Shown piece after piece: positions 16,518 to 25,048 of a stretch of DNA of 64,000 nucleotides; position 1 is the stretch's first letter, and every line of letters begins with the position of its first letter. Below the pieces are notes generated by a model, which worked only from the letters and a program-made list of their open reading frames with translations, had not been told where the DNA came from and made no database searches. The DNA comes from Heyndrickxia ginsengihumi (lineage in GTDB: Bacteria; Bacillota; Bacilli; Bacillales; Bacillaceae_C), in the NCBI RefSeq assembly GCF_011008565.1, contig NZ_JAAIWK010000002.1, positions 124,001-188,000 on the forward strand. The letters are read 5' to 3'. Made by a program: the position numbers and the translations under genes.

Positions 16518-16787
16518 TTATAAGTTGTGAAACATTGTACGGATTTTTTCTAAATCACCTATGAAATGACTAGTTTCCTCAGATGTTAAACTGACTGGCA
16601 TTTGGTCATACAGTGTAATAATTTGACCTTCATCTTCATTCACATGTTTTTTCAAATAATCATAAAGTGTATTTAATTGATTTCCATTTATAGTGGATTC
16701 CATATAGAAATGTTTTACCTGTTGCAAGGCAAATTCATTCCTATATTCATCAAATTCTCCCGAAATAATATCCCCTTTTATCAGCAT
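16518..16787 (-). CDS. Hypothetical protein
   Basis: 89 residues, soluble and acidic. GGGGTGATGAT precedes the ATG. Helical pattern (EYRNEFALQQVKHFYME, LYDYLKKHVNEDEG). Not recognised. Confidence 0.6.
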   Translation of the reverse strand: MLIKGDIISGEFDEYRNEFALQQVKHFYMESTINGNQLNTLYDYLKKHVNEDEGQIITLYDQMPVSLTSEETSHFIGDLEKIRTMFHNL

Positions 16788-16962
16788 ATCATCACCCCAA
16801 CATTTTTAGTTACGAATAGTTTTCTACAATGTTTTGCTTTTCATTAATGTTTTTGACATTTTCAAAAGAAAGAAATGCCTTCTGATTTATGTGTATACTT
16901 CATCACGAATATCATAAAATAATGTCAAATTATAACCGTAACGACAATTGGAGGTATTTCTT

Positions 16963-18282
16963 TTGGGTACTGGAGCGAACGATCAAACAAATCCTGCATT
17001 ACCGGAGCTTTTAAACCAATTAGTAGATAAGCTAAAAAAAAAGCAGCTTACTATATCAGAAATTTTGCCCATATTTTCTCAAGACAAGAATAATAAAAGT
17101 ACAAACAATCCAGAAATCCACACTTTATTAAAACAAATGATTGACAATACGCATCATAATAGCAACATAGCTACTTCAAAAGTACAAAATCTTTTCCAGC
17201 AATTTATTGAGGAAAAAGTGAAATCCGGTATTTCAAGCGCTGAAATCACTTCCCTCCTTACACAAATAACGAAGAAAGCGGAGAAAAATACTTTAACTGC
17301 TGCGGAGCTGTCCGCTCTTTGGCTTCAATATTTAGGGGATAGTATGGCAATTTGTGTTTATAAATACTTTCTTAACATTGTTGAGGATGAAGAGATAAAA
17401 TCAATTCTAGAGCTTTCATTGCAATTATCTGAAGGGCACATCGCAAAAATTACCGAATTTTTGGAGAGTGAAAATTACCAAATCCCATTAGGGTTTACTG
17501 AGAAAGATGTAAATCTCAATGCTCCGCGGCTATTTACCGACTCTTTTTTACTTTTTTATTCCTACATTATGGCGATTCATGGTTTAACTGCCTATAGTTT
17601 GGCAATTACAAATTCAGAACGACAAGACATTCAAAACTATTTTTATGAATGCCTTGTAACATCTAAAGATTTGTTTCAAAAAATAGTAAATTTGGCTAAA
17701 AATCAACCTTTTTATTCGAGTGTACCGACCATACCTTCATCACATGAAGTAGAGTTCGTTGATTCAACAGGAATAATTTCAAATCTATTCGGAGACAAAA
17801 GACCACTCAATAGTTCCGAAATTAGCAACCTTTTCTTTAATTCAAAGAAAACCGGATTTGTGAGGTCATTGAGCTTGGCTTTTAGTCAAGTAGCAGAACT
17901 AGAAGAAGTTCGTAAATTTATGGTAAAAAACGTAGAATTATCGGGGAAAGATGCTGAAAGTTTCAATACAATCTTACAACAAGACCATTTACCAATACCT
18001 GAGTCATGGGATGCTGAAATCACTGACTCTAAAGTAAGCCCGTTTTCAGACAAATTAATGGTGTTTCATGCAGCGTTTTTAGTGAATGCAGCACTTTCCT
18101 ATTATGGTGCATCAATAGGTGCAAGCTTAAGGTCAGATATCATTTTAAATTATGAAAAAGTACTAAACCATGCAATGCACGCTGGCTCAACTTGTTATAA
18201 AATCATGGTGAAATATGGCTGGTTAGAAAAGCAGCCAGAAGCGATTGACAGAAAATCATTAGCGCAAGACTCAGAAAAATAA
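16963..18282 (+). CDS. DUF3231-family protein with N-terminal extension
   Basis: 439 residues from TTG, with TTGGAGG 8 nt upstream. Two homologous DUF3231 units of about 140 residues follow one another. The first begins LTAAELSALWLQYLGDSMA and contains EGHIAKITEFL; the second begins GFVRSLSLAFSQVAE. Each looks like a ferritin-like helical bundle, but no metal ligand set is evident. Family members are found in spore formers and are of unknown function. The first ~110 residues are extra and contain repeated (L/I)TxxEIxxLL segments. Confidence 0.8.
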   Translation: MGTGANDQTNPALPELLNQLVDKLKKKQLTISEILPIFSQDKNNKSTNNPEIHTLLKQMIDNTHHNSNIATSKVQNLFQQFIEEKVKSGISSAEITSLLTQITKKAEKNTLTAAELSALWLQYLGDSMAICVYKYFLNIVEDEEIKSILELSLQLSEGHIAKITEFLESENYQIPLGFTEKDVNLNAPRLFTDSFLLFYSYIMAIHGLTAYSLAITNSERQDIQNYFYECLVTSKDLFQKIVNLAKNQPFYSSVPTIPSSHEVEFVDSTGIISNLFGDKRPLNSSEISNLFFNSKKTGFVRSLSLAFSQVAELEEVRKFMVKNVELSGKDAESFNTILQQDHLPIPESWDAEITDSKVSPFSDKLMVFHAAFLVNAALSYYGASIGASLRSDIILNYEKVLNHAMHAGSTCYKIMVKYGWLEKQPEAIDRKSLAQDSEK

Positions 18283-18433
18283 ACAATATTTTTTCAACTA
18301 TGCTATTGGTTTAGCTCTCACTATAAAGTCCAATATTTATGATCAAACTACTCGAAAAATAATGGGAAAGTAATTCATTGCGAAAAAATAAAGATCGCTC
18401 CATACTAGATACGATCTTAATAAATAATCAAAT

Positions 18434-18463
18434 TTAAGGGGGAAAAGCGATATTCCCCCTTAA
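18434..18463 (-). terminator. Terminator of yfmQ-like gene
   Basis: TTAAGGGGG and CCCCCTTAA form a 9-bp stem that includes the stop codon of the leftward gene. The T-tail is weak. Confidence 0.55.
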
Positions 18464-18882
18464 ACATTCACATTAAAAAATTGTTTTCTTTTTTGAAATC
18501 CCTCTGACAATAATTTATACGCAATGATTTTTTTCTTATCATGTTTAAACACATCAACATGATCATTGTAAATGTACACAAATAATCTGGCATTTTTTTT
18601 GCCGATCTTTGTATTAATAATCAATGGGGTTCCACTTTTCTTTGGATGTACATAATACTTTTGTAAAAATATTGCTTCGTTAAATTCGTTAATCACTTGT
18701 ATTTTTTCTTCTCCGTCTAAACGTTCTCCATTGATATCTACGGTTGCAGTCTCATTACTGAGCTTTGGATGGACTTCGAATTTACTAACAAACCAATCTA
18801 CAATAAAGGTTGGAGGACATGTTACTAATAATTTTACAAATGCTATAAGGAATATCATTAACACCCATACCCATATTCCCAT
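18460..18882 (-). CDS. yfmQ: YfmQ-family protein
   Basis: 140 residues: one N-terminal membrane helix (WVWVLMIFLIAFVKLLV), then a soluble domain with FEVHPKLSNETATVDINGER, FNEAIFLQKYYVHP, GTPLIINTKIGKK and DHVDVFKHDKKKIIAYKLLS. This is the YfmQ pattern of Bacillus (function unknown). I start at MGIWVW, which has GGAGATGAT 8 nt upstream, rather than 14 codons earlier. It may be read through from the sulfur cluster. Confidence 0.75.
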   Translation of the reverse strand: MGIWVWVLMIFLIAFVKLLVTCPPTFIVDWFVSKFEVHPKLSNETATVDINGERLDGEEKIQVINEFNEAIFLQKYYVHPKKSGTPLIINTKIGKKNARLFVYIYNDHVDVFKHDKKKIIAYKLLSEGFQKRKQFFNVNV

Positions 18883-18987
18883 ATATATCATCTCCGTTTT
18901 GTTCATGAACAAAATTATGATCATAGAATTGAAGCTGGTTGAAACCTTTCCAAAAATATTCCCTTTTCTATTTCATACACCGCTGTA

Positions 18988-19764
18988 TCATAGAATGTCA
19001 ATCCAGACTTTTATTGCTGTCATACATAATAAAACACTTAACATAACTTGTAAGATTTTTGTATCCATTCTTTTGCTTATTTTTGCCCCGATAGGTGCAG
19101 CAATTAAACTAGCTAAGACGATCATAATAGCTGGCATAAATTCAACCTGTCCCGTTGCAATCTTTCCAACAGTTGATCCAATTGAAGAGATAAACGTAAT
19201 AGCTAATGAAGATGCAATCGTCATTCTAGTTGGTATTTTTAATACTGTTAACATAATTGGTACCAATAAAAAAGCTCCGCCAGCCCCAACAATACCAGCA
19301 CCAATCCCAACAATAAAAGAAAGCAATACAGCTAGCCGTTTATTAAAATTTACTTGTTCGAAAGAAACATCATCTAATCCTTTTTTAGGCACAAACATTA
19401 AGATAACTGCCAATAGCGCTAGCATCCCATAAATCATGTTAATGGTGTTTTCAGTTAGATGATTAGAACCAAATCCCCCTATGAAACTGCCTACTAATAT
19501 ACTAATCCCCATATAAGCAATCAATTTTTTATTTAAATAGCTGCCTTTCCGATAGATCCAAACACCGCCCATTGTTGCAAAGAGCACTTGTATGGCCGTT
19601 ATTCCTGCTACCTCATGTGAAGTAAAATGTGCAACTCCGAGTGCTGCGGGAACAAATAATAGCAATGGGAAATTAATAATAGCCCCACCAATCCCAAACA
19701 TTCCAGAGATAAATGAACCAATAAATCCGACTAAAAAAATGGTCACAATAAAACTGACATCCAT
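18988..19764 (-). CDS. yrkJ: TauE/SafE-family sulfite/anion exporter (YrkJ-like)
   Basis: 258 residues, about eight membrane helices in two halves. The first half opens with GFIGSFISGMFGIGGAIINFP, the second carries FIVGIGAGIVGAGGAFLLVP, the two glycine-rich motifs of the TauE/SafE family. In persulfide operons it is thought to export sulfite or a related anion. It is the last member of the leftward yrk-type cluster, after a 158-bp gap. Confidence 0.85.
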   Translation of the reverse strand: MDVSFIVTIFLVGFIGSFISGMFGIGGAIINFPLLLFVPAALGVAHFTSHEVAGITAIQVLFATMGGVWIYRKGSYLNKKLIAYMGISILVGSFIGGFGSNHLTENTINMIYGMLALLAVILMFVPKKGLDDVSFEQVNFNKRLAVLLSFIVGIGAGIVGAGGAFLLVPIMLTVLKIPTRMTIASSLAITFISSIGSTVGKIATGQVEFMPAIMIVLASLIAAPIGAKISKRMDTKILQVMLSVLLCMTAIKVWIDIL

Positions 19765-19922
19765 TTTTACGCCGCCTCTCTAAATAAGAAACCTCTTTTA
19801 AATTTATCTTTTTTCAGTTGTTTGAGCGAAAGTATACGAACGTATTCAATTTTATGAATATTTTTACAGTATGCATAGAAGACGATGACACTATATTTTA
19901 CTTCTTAAATTCCTTTAGTCTC

Positions 19923-21050
19923 TTATCGGACAGCGCAACGATTCGGCCCAATTTCCATTTCCCGCTGCTTTTTTTTATCAGGGGTAATTTTCCCCATATT
20001 AGTTTGACGAATTTCTTTATATGAGTTCGGTTGTGGAGGTAAATTCTCCGTAACCAAATTTCTAAATTCAATTTCGTCTTCAACGTTTAATCCGTGGTTC
20101 TTTGCGAATAGTGTTTCTAAATGTTCTGATACTGTTCCATCTTCATTTAGCTCCCCAATTGTCATAAAATGAGCTGGGAGAACAACTAAATCATCAGATA
20201 ATTCTCTGTAACGTTTATAAAGCGTCTCTCTTAAATCTACTACCCAATCTTGAGCTAAACCAGCTAAATCAGGTCTGCCAATTGAATCAATGAACAAAAT
20301 ATCACCGGAAAGTAAGAATTGTTCATCCACAACAAATGAAGTTGAACCGATCGTATGTCCTGGTGTATGCAATGCATGGATGTTCATTTTTGTATTGCCA
20401 ATTGTTATATTACTGCCGTCTTCTAAAGGATGATATTTGAATATAACTTCTGCTGCATCCTTTGATGGAAGCCAGTATGTTGCACCTGTATTCTCAGCAA
20501 TAAGACGGCCGCCAGAAATATGATCTGCATGAAGATGTGTATCAAAAACATGTGTAATGTTAACTCCAATACTTTCAGCAAAATGTAAATAATGATCAAT
20601 CATTCGCGTTGCATCAATTAATGCTGCTTCTCCATCAGAGACAACCATATAAGATAGACAGCCTTTGCCAATACGAACAAATTGATAAATTTCTCCCCCA
20701 TGTCTTAAATCACCCACTTTAACAGGCTCTAAATGCTCGCTCCACGCTTCCATTCCACCTTTTAAGTAAGAAACTGTTAAGCCTGCCGCAGAAAGCATAT
20801 CTGACACCATAACGGAAGATCCTTCTTTAGCACATACGACTAAAATGTCTTTATCTAAAGGAAGTTTGTCTATAATTGCGTCTACACCATCGAGTAATTC
20901 AAAATAAGGAATATTTAAAGATTGGAAATGTCTTCCTTCAATTTTCCAATCTTTAAAATCATTTTCGTTTCTTACATCTAGAATAAATAACTTTTCGTTA
21001 TGAAATATTTTTTTTGTTAGATCAGCTGGTGACATTAGATGAACAGCCAT
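19923..21050 (-). CDS. yrkH: Rhodanese-persulfide dioxygenase-like metallohydrolase (YrkH/CstB-like)
   Basis: 375 residues. An N-terminal rhodanese domain (about 1-105) has [11 protein letters not shown] and the active-site loop VVCAKEGSS (Cys73). A metallo-beta-lactamase domain follows with [11 protein letters not shown] (171-181) and HTPGHTIGS. The MBL part of such proteins is a non-heme iron persulfide dioxygenase, and rhodanese moves the sulfane sulfur. In CstB of S. aureus the rhodanese is C-terminal, while here it is N-terminal. It is in the same leftward run as yrkE and yrkF. Confidence 0.85.
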   Translation of the reverse strand: MAVHLMSPADLTKKIFHNEKLFILDVRNENDFKDWKIEGRHFQSLNIPYFELLDGVDAIIDKLPLDKDILVVCAKEGSSVMVSDMLSAAGLTVSYLKGGMEAWSEHLEPVKVGDLRHGGEIYQFVRIGKGCLSYMVVSDGEAALIDATRMIDHYLHFAESIGVNITHVFDTHLHADHISGGRLIAENTGATYWLPSKDAAEVIFKYHPLEDGSNITIGNTKMNIHALHTPGHTIGSTSFVVDEQFLLSGDILFIDSIGRPDLAGLAQDWVVDLRETLYKRYRELSDDLVVLPAHFMTIGELNEDGTVSEHLETLFAKNHGLNVEDEIEFRNLVTENLPPQPNSYKEIRQTNMGKITPDKKKQREMEIGPNRCAVR

Positions 21051-21095
21051 TTCTCTATTACCCCCTACGGTATATTATTTTCGATAATTAACTGA

Positions 21096-21491
21096 CTAAA
21101 ATGTTAATGTTATATCTGCGTCTTTAGCAAATCGTAAAAACGTTACTGCTCCTCCGACTTCTACCCCTTCAATAAACTGTTCCTTTTCCAATCCCATGAC
21201 ATCCATAGTCATTTGGCAGCCAATAAATGTAACCCCTAATTCTTGCGCCATAGCAACTAATTCAGGAATACTAGGTATATTTGCTTTCGCAAATCCTTCT
21301 GCAAAATGTTCTTTTCCCTCAGGCATTGGAAGTTGTTGATAAGCTTCTTTATGAATTAAATTTAAACCTTCAAATGTGAAAAATATTGCTACCTCTTGAT
21401 CGGTTGCTGCAGCTGCAGTTGCGATATTAAATACTTTATACGCATCGAACAGCCCACCATTACTTGCGATAATTGCTACCTTTTTACTCAT
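21096..21491 (-). CDS. yrkE: DsrE/DsrF-like sulfur-carrier protein (YrkE-like)
   Basis: 131 residues: SNGGLFDAYKVFNIATAAAA near the start, FTFEGLNLIHK, and FIGCQMTMDVMG with a single Cys (about 95) in the sulfur-carrier position. It probably accepts or passes persulfide sulfur between the TusA-rhodanese and dioxygenase proteins. AGGAGGAATATAAC precedes the ATG. The gap to yrkH is 45 bp, so they are cotranscribed. Confidence 0.88.
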   Translation of the reverse strand: MSKKVAIIASNGGLFDAYKVFNIATAAAATDQEVAIFFTFEGLNLIHKEAYQQLPMPEGKEHFAEGFAKANIPSIPELVAMAQELGVTFIGCQMTMDVMGLEKEQFIEGVEVGGAVTFLRFAKDADITLTF

Positions 21492-21556
21492 GTTATATTC
21501 CTCCTAATTTTATTTTTATATTTCATAATCCAGTCTTTTCAACGTCTCTTCTTATG

Positions 21557-22141
21557 TTAATGTGAATCATTTATACTTAATGTTTTTCCAGTCCATTCAC
21601 TCATACCTGGTACGACATTTACAACATTTGTAAAACCTTCCGCAACTAATTTCTGTGCTGCTAGATCACTGCGATTACCTGTACGGCATATCACGAAGAT
21701 CTTTTCTTCCTTATTTAGTTCGTCTATATGTTCTTCTAATTCTCCTAAAGGAATAGAGATAGAATTTGGAATATGATTAAAAACATATTCTGCAGCCTCT
21801 CTTACATCGAGTATAGTTATACTTTCGTTAGCATTCAGCAATTTTTCTAGATCCTCATTGTTAATGACATTAGGGTGTTTTTTATCTTCTTCTTCTTCAT
21901 CCGCAGATACTTTTCGTAAATAATGCTTAAGAACCTCCCCTTCATCAATTGTGCCTAAATATTGATGGCCAGTACTTTGAGCCCATGCTTGAATATCTGC
22001 CCTTGAGCCTTTGTCTGTTGCCTGAATTTCAATTACTTGACCTGCCACAAGATTCTCCATTGCTTTCTTTGTTTTTATGATTGGCATTGGACAAGTTAAC
22101 CCTTTCGCATCTAAAATAATGTCCGCCTTTACACTTGTCAT
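21557..22141 (-). CDS. yrkF: TusA-rhodanese fusion (YrkF-like)
   Basis: 194 residues. The TusA domain (1-75) has the sulfur-carrier motif LTCPMPI (Cys17). An acidic linker (about 80-90, DEEEEDKK) joins it to a rhodanese domain with LDVREAAEYV and the active-site loop VICRTGNRSD (Cys152). Such fusions move sulfane sulfur between carriers. A CstR-type operator lies 20 bp upstream of the start. Confidence 0.9.
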   Translation of the reverse strand: MTSVKADIILDAKGLTCPMPIIKTKKAMENLVAGQVIEIQATDKGSRADIQAWAQSTGHQYLGTIDEGEVLKHYLRKVSADEEEEDKKHPNVINNEDLEKLLNANESITILDVREAAEYVFNHIPNSISIPLGELEEHIDELNKEEKIFVICRTGNRSDLAAQKLVAEGFTNVVNVVPGMSEWTGKTLSINDSH

Positions 22142-22161
22142 GATAATATCTCCTCCTACAA

Positions 22162-22179
22162 TATACCTACATAGGTATA
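22162..22179. promoter_or_regulatory. CstR-type operator 1 (yrkF)
   Basis: TATACCTACATAGGTATA, an 18-bp dyad immediately upstream of the yrkF ribosome site. It matches the TATACC(n6)GGTATA pattern at 22952, 23082 and 23553. Confidence 0.7.
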
Positions 22180-22195
22180 TAAATGTATATAAAAA

Positions 22196-22492
22196 TTATT
22201 CAACTTTTCCTTTCCAAGCAAGCATTCCACCGCTCATATTGATCACATTAAATCCTTGTTTTTCCAAAAACTGCGTAGCACGACCGCTCCTACCGCCTGA
22301 ACGGCAAACCATTATATACTCTTTACATTTGTCTAATTCATGCATACGAAACTCAATTAACCGTAAAGGTATGTTGATAGCACCAGGAATTTTTCCAACT
22401 AAAACTTCTTTAGCTTCCCGTACATCAATAATATTTAAACTCTTTCCATCTTCAATTAATGTTTCTACTTCTTTTGCTGAAATTTCTCTCAT
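22196..22492 (-). CDS. Single-domain rhodanese
   Basis: 98 residues with NIIDVREAKEV and the active-site loop MVCRSGGRSG (Cys63). It is a thiosulfate/persulfide sulfurtransferase, probably acting with the other sulfur carriers of the cluster. AGGAGGGG precedes the ATG. It starts 12 bp after the end of the broken rhodanese gene. Confidence 0.88.
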   Translation of the reverse strand: MREISAKEVETLIEDGKSLNIIDVREAKEVLVGKIPGAINIPLRLIEFRMHELDKCKEYIMVCRSGGRSGRATQFLEKQGFNVINMSGGMLAWKGKVE

Positions 22493-22503
22493 ACTCTCCC
22501 CTC

Positions 22504-22877
22504 CTAAAAAAATGATAACCAGCTATTCATACCTCCTTTCACATTCGTCACTTGCTTAAATCCCTGCTTTTTAATGATTTTGCAAGCCCTAATACTTCTC
22601 ATTCCACTCTGGCAAATGACAACAACTTCTCCTTAGAAAGTTGATTTAATTTTTGAGGTAATTGATAAAGTGGGATATTTTCAAGTTCCTTGATATGGCT
22701 TTCTTTATCTTCACGAGGTGTACGAACATCCACAAATTGTCTATCTTTTTCTTTTAATTCTTTCTTCAATTCTGTTGTAGTTATATTTCTCACCCAATTA
22801 GTTGGAAATAAACGCCGAAGAACAAGGAAAATAATAAATGTGAGAATAATATAATATAGATATTCCAAATTTAACAT
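22504..22877 (-). pseudogene. Membrane-anchored rhodanese, frameshifted
   Basis: The 5' part reads MLNLEYLYYIILTFIIFLVL, a membrane anchor, then VDVRTPREDKESHI, and stops after SFARVE. In another frame the missing half follows: VVVICQSGMRSIRACKIIKK and NVKGGMNSWLSFF with a stop at 22504. The active-site Cys is therefore cut off. The total of 374 bases is 125 codons minus one base, and the shift maps to an AAA/AA run near 22626. It is a one-base deletion or a sequencing error. Confidence 0.8.
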
Positions 22878-22951
22878 CTCCTTAATTAATTTAAATGAAT
22901 TATTTTCACCTCCTGCTCATAAATCTTTTATCTTCTAGGCTGTCTTATTAG

Positions 22952-22969
22952 TATACCGGTATGGGTATA
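22952..22969. promoter_or_regulatory. CstR-type operator 2
   Basis: TATACCGGTATGGGTATA, 75 bp upstream of the membrane rhodanese start, probably controlling the rhodanese genes. Confidence 0.7.
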
Positions 22970-23081
22970 TAAGTTTGTGAAAATGATCTTATGAATTTTA
23001 AAAATTCATACCTACTTTTTAAACTTTTCACCATTTTAGCAGTATGGACTAGTGAAAATAAACGTTATGGTTTCACTCATG

Positions 23082-23099
23082 AATACCCCCACGGGTATA
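23082..23099. promoter_or_regulatory. CstR-type operator 3
   Basis: AATACCCCCACGGGTATA, 30 bp after the end of the cstR-like gene, upstream of the rhodanese genes. Confidence 0.65.
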
Positions 23100-23128
23100 T
23101 AATATGATAAATAAAAGAGGATGTCAAC

Positions 23129-23389
23129 CTATCGACTTTTTACTAAAAGGTTGACAGCTTCTTTCACAAGTTCTTCTGCACTTCTTCCCTCTGCTTCAGC
23201 CTTTTGAACACATTCCACCAAATTAGAACTTACAACAACACCAATTGTCCGATCGATCGCTGTTCTTGCAGCTGATAACTGTGTTATCACATCTTTACAA
23301 TCTTTGTTTTCTTCCATCATCCTTAAAATTCCCCGTAATTGTCCTTCAATACGTTTAACTCTATTCTTCATTTGATCGTCATACAACAT
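23129..23389 (-). CDS. cstR: CsoR/CstR-family repressor, persulfide-sensor type
   Basis: 86 residues, all-helical DUF156 fold: MKNRVKRIEGQLRGILRMME, then NKDCKDVITQLSAARTAIDR. Cys31 and Cys60 are present. In copper sensors a His stands four residues before the second Cys; here it is Asn56. Loss of this copper ligand with both cysteines kept is the signature of persulfide-sensing CstR (B. subtilis YrkD). It should repress the downstream sulfur cluster until persulfide links the two cysteines. Confidence 0.88.
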   Translation of the reverse strand: MLYDDQMKNRVKRIEGQLRGILRMMEENKDCKDVITQLSAARTAIDRTIGVVVSSNLVECVQKAEAEGRSAEELVKEAVNLLVKSR

Positions 23390-23552
23390 ATATGTTCCTC
23401 CTTTAATCTATTAAACATTCGTTATTTATTCTTAAATGTAAATGGGATATCCATTATTTCACTGCTACATCGTTATATCGCAACATGCCGTCTCAATTAA
23501 AATGCTGTCACATAGTTTTTTATAAACTAGATTGGACAGATAATTACCACAT

Positions 23553-23570
23553 TATACCCGCACAGGTATA
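23553..23570. promoter_or_regulatory. CstR-type operator 4 (cstR promoter)
   Basis: TATACCCGCACAGGTATA, 163 bp upstream of the repressor gene, suggesting autoregulation. Confidence 0.65.
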
Positions 23571-23733
23571 TCGACGTCAAATAAAAAATAAACATTTTAT
23601 TTTTAAATTAGAATATAGCCCTCTCAGCACTCAATTAATTTAACTTATTTTCCTATAATGATCATCAGTAGCGACAGTCTCGATTTCAATTACAAATGCA
23701 ATAACTATATTCATATAGGTACCAATAAAAATA

Positions 23734-23876
23734 GAGGCCAGGACAAAAGGATGTGAACGAAAGAAACCCCAAATATTGCGCTCCAATCCCACTCCAGAAA
23801 TATACTTCACTTTCCGGAGCTGATTTGTGCAATATTCGTCTTTAGCTAAACACTTTTGATTTTTGTCCCGAGCCTC
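23734..23876. repeat. Family A dispersed repeat, copy 4
   Basis: 143 bp with the best-preserved ends: GAGGCCAGGACAAAA at the left and TTTTTGTCCCGAGCCTC at the right. The middle shares CAAATATTGCGCTCCAA and TTCCGGAGCTGATTTGTGC with copy 2. Confidence 0.8.
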
Positions 23877-23889
23877 TTGGTTTTAATGT

Positions 23890-24861
23890 TTATTTATCAA
23901 TTGCTTTTAATACGTCATCAATAATTTGCTTATTGGCAATCGTACCTGTATATAACCAGCTAGAGCTTGCTGGTAACTCAGTAACATGATGATGTTTAAC
24001 AGCAGGAATATTTTTCCATAGTGGTTGTTGTAACATACTTGAATCCTTTTTATCGCTATTAATGAGGAAGATATAGTCAGCATCAAGTTCTGTTAACTTT
24101 TCAAGTGAAATTGGATTCCAATTACTTGTTGCTTTCGCTGAAATTTCTTCTACTACTTTAGGAACTTTTAATCCTAAATCATTGTACAAAACATCTCCAC
24201 TTGAGAGATTTTTAGACACGATAAAGAATTTACCACCAACTAGCCAAACTGCTGCTACTGAAGGGGATTTTCCATCTTTTGCTAGTTTCGCTTTTGCAGC
24301 CTTTGCCTTTTTATCATAATCTGCAAGTACTTGTTTCGCTTTATCTTCTTTATTTACTACTTTACCTACTGCAAGCAATTCTTTACGCCAATCATTATTC
24401 TTTTCTTTTCCTACAACATATGTCGGAGCAATTTTGTTATATTTATCATATTTTCCTCCACTTACCATATCAGCAGAATCCATAATAATTAAATCTGGTT
24501 TGAATTTTTCAACAGACTCAAAAGGAAGGTCATATGAAATAGTAGGTACGCCTTTCAACTTATATTGCAAGTAATCTTGAATACCATTAGAAACACTCCA
24601 TTGGGCAACCGGTTTCACATCGAGTGCTACAAGATAGTCTTCTAAATACGATGCCAATACTCGTTTAGGATGCGTTGGAACTTCCAATTTATGTCCCATT
24701 GCATCTGTTACTTGACGGGTTTTAGATTGTTCCTGTACAGAAGATTTACTTCCATTATCATTGCTAGAATGACCATTATTTCCACACGCTACTAATCCTA
24801 CTGATAGAAGCGCAACTCCACACAATTGCATTACTTTTACTGTTTTTTTTCTAGAAATCAT
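23890..24861 (-). CDS. Iron-siderophore ABC transporter substrate-binding lipoprotein
   Basis: 323 residues. A signal peptide with lipobox LVACG (Cys about 26) is followed by the class III binding fold: TDAMGHKLEVPTHPKRVLAS, KPDLIIMDS, KLTELDADYIFLI and a C-terminal helix. It is nearest in style to B. subtilis YfiY (schizokinen-type hydroxamate/citrate siderophores). I start at MISRKK with AGGGGG upstream; 22 earlier codons lack a ribosome site. A perfect Fur box lies in the divergent promoter region, and the permeases are divergent. Confidence 0.88.
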   Translation of the reverse strand: MISRKKTVKVMQLCGVALLSVGLVACGNNGHSSNDNGSKSSVQEQSKTRQVTDAMGHKLEVPTHPKRVLASYLEDYLVALDVKPVAQWSVSNGIQDYLQYKLKGVPTISYDLPFESVEKFKPDLIIMDSADMVSGGKYDKYNKIAPTYVVGKEKNNDWRKELLAVGKVVNKEDKAKQVLADYDKKAKAAKAKLAKDGKSPSVAAVWLVGGKFFIVSKNLSSGDVLYNDLGLKVPKVVEEISAKATSNWNPISLEKLTELDADYIFLINSDKKDSSMLQQPLWKNIPAVKHHHVTELPASSSWLYTGTIANKQIIDDVLKAIDK

Positions 24862-24905
24862 TTTAATCCCCCTAAAGTTATGATAAAATATGTATCGAAT
24901 CAAAT

Positions 24906-24920
24906 TGATAATGATTATCA
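24906..24920. promoter_or_regulatory. Fur box between siderophore genes
   Basis: TGATAATGATTATCA matches the 7-1-7 Fur consensus exactly. It can control both the leftward binding-protein gene and the rightward permease genes. Confidence 0.9.
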
Positions 24921-25048
24921 ACATCAATTAAAGCGGAATTCTCCTCTTCTGTCAATGCTTTTTTGAATATTTATACAAAAATTGACGTTTTGACTATTTA
25001 TTTGTCAACATCCTTGCTTAATGAAATTGCGAGAAAGAAGGAAACATA

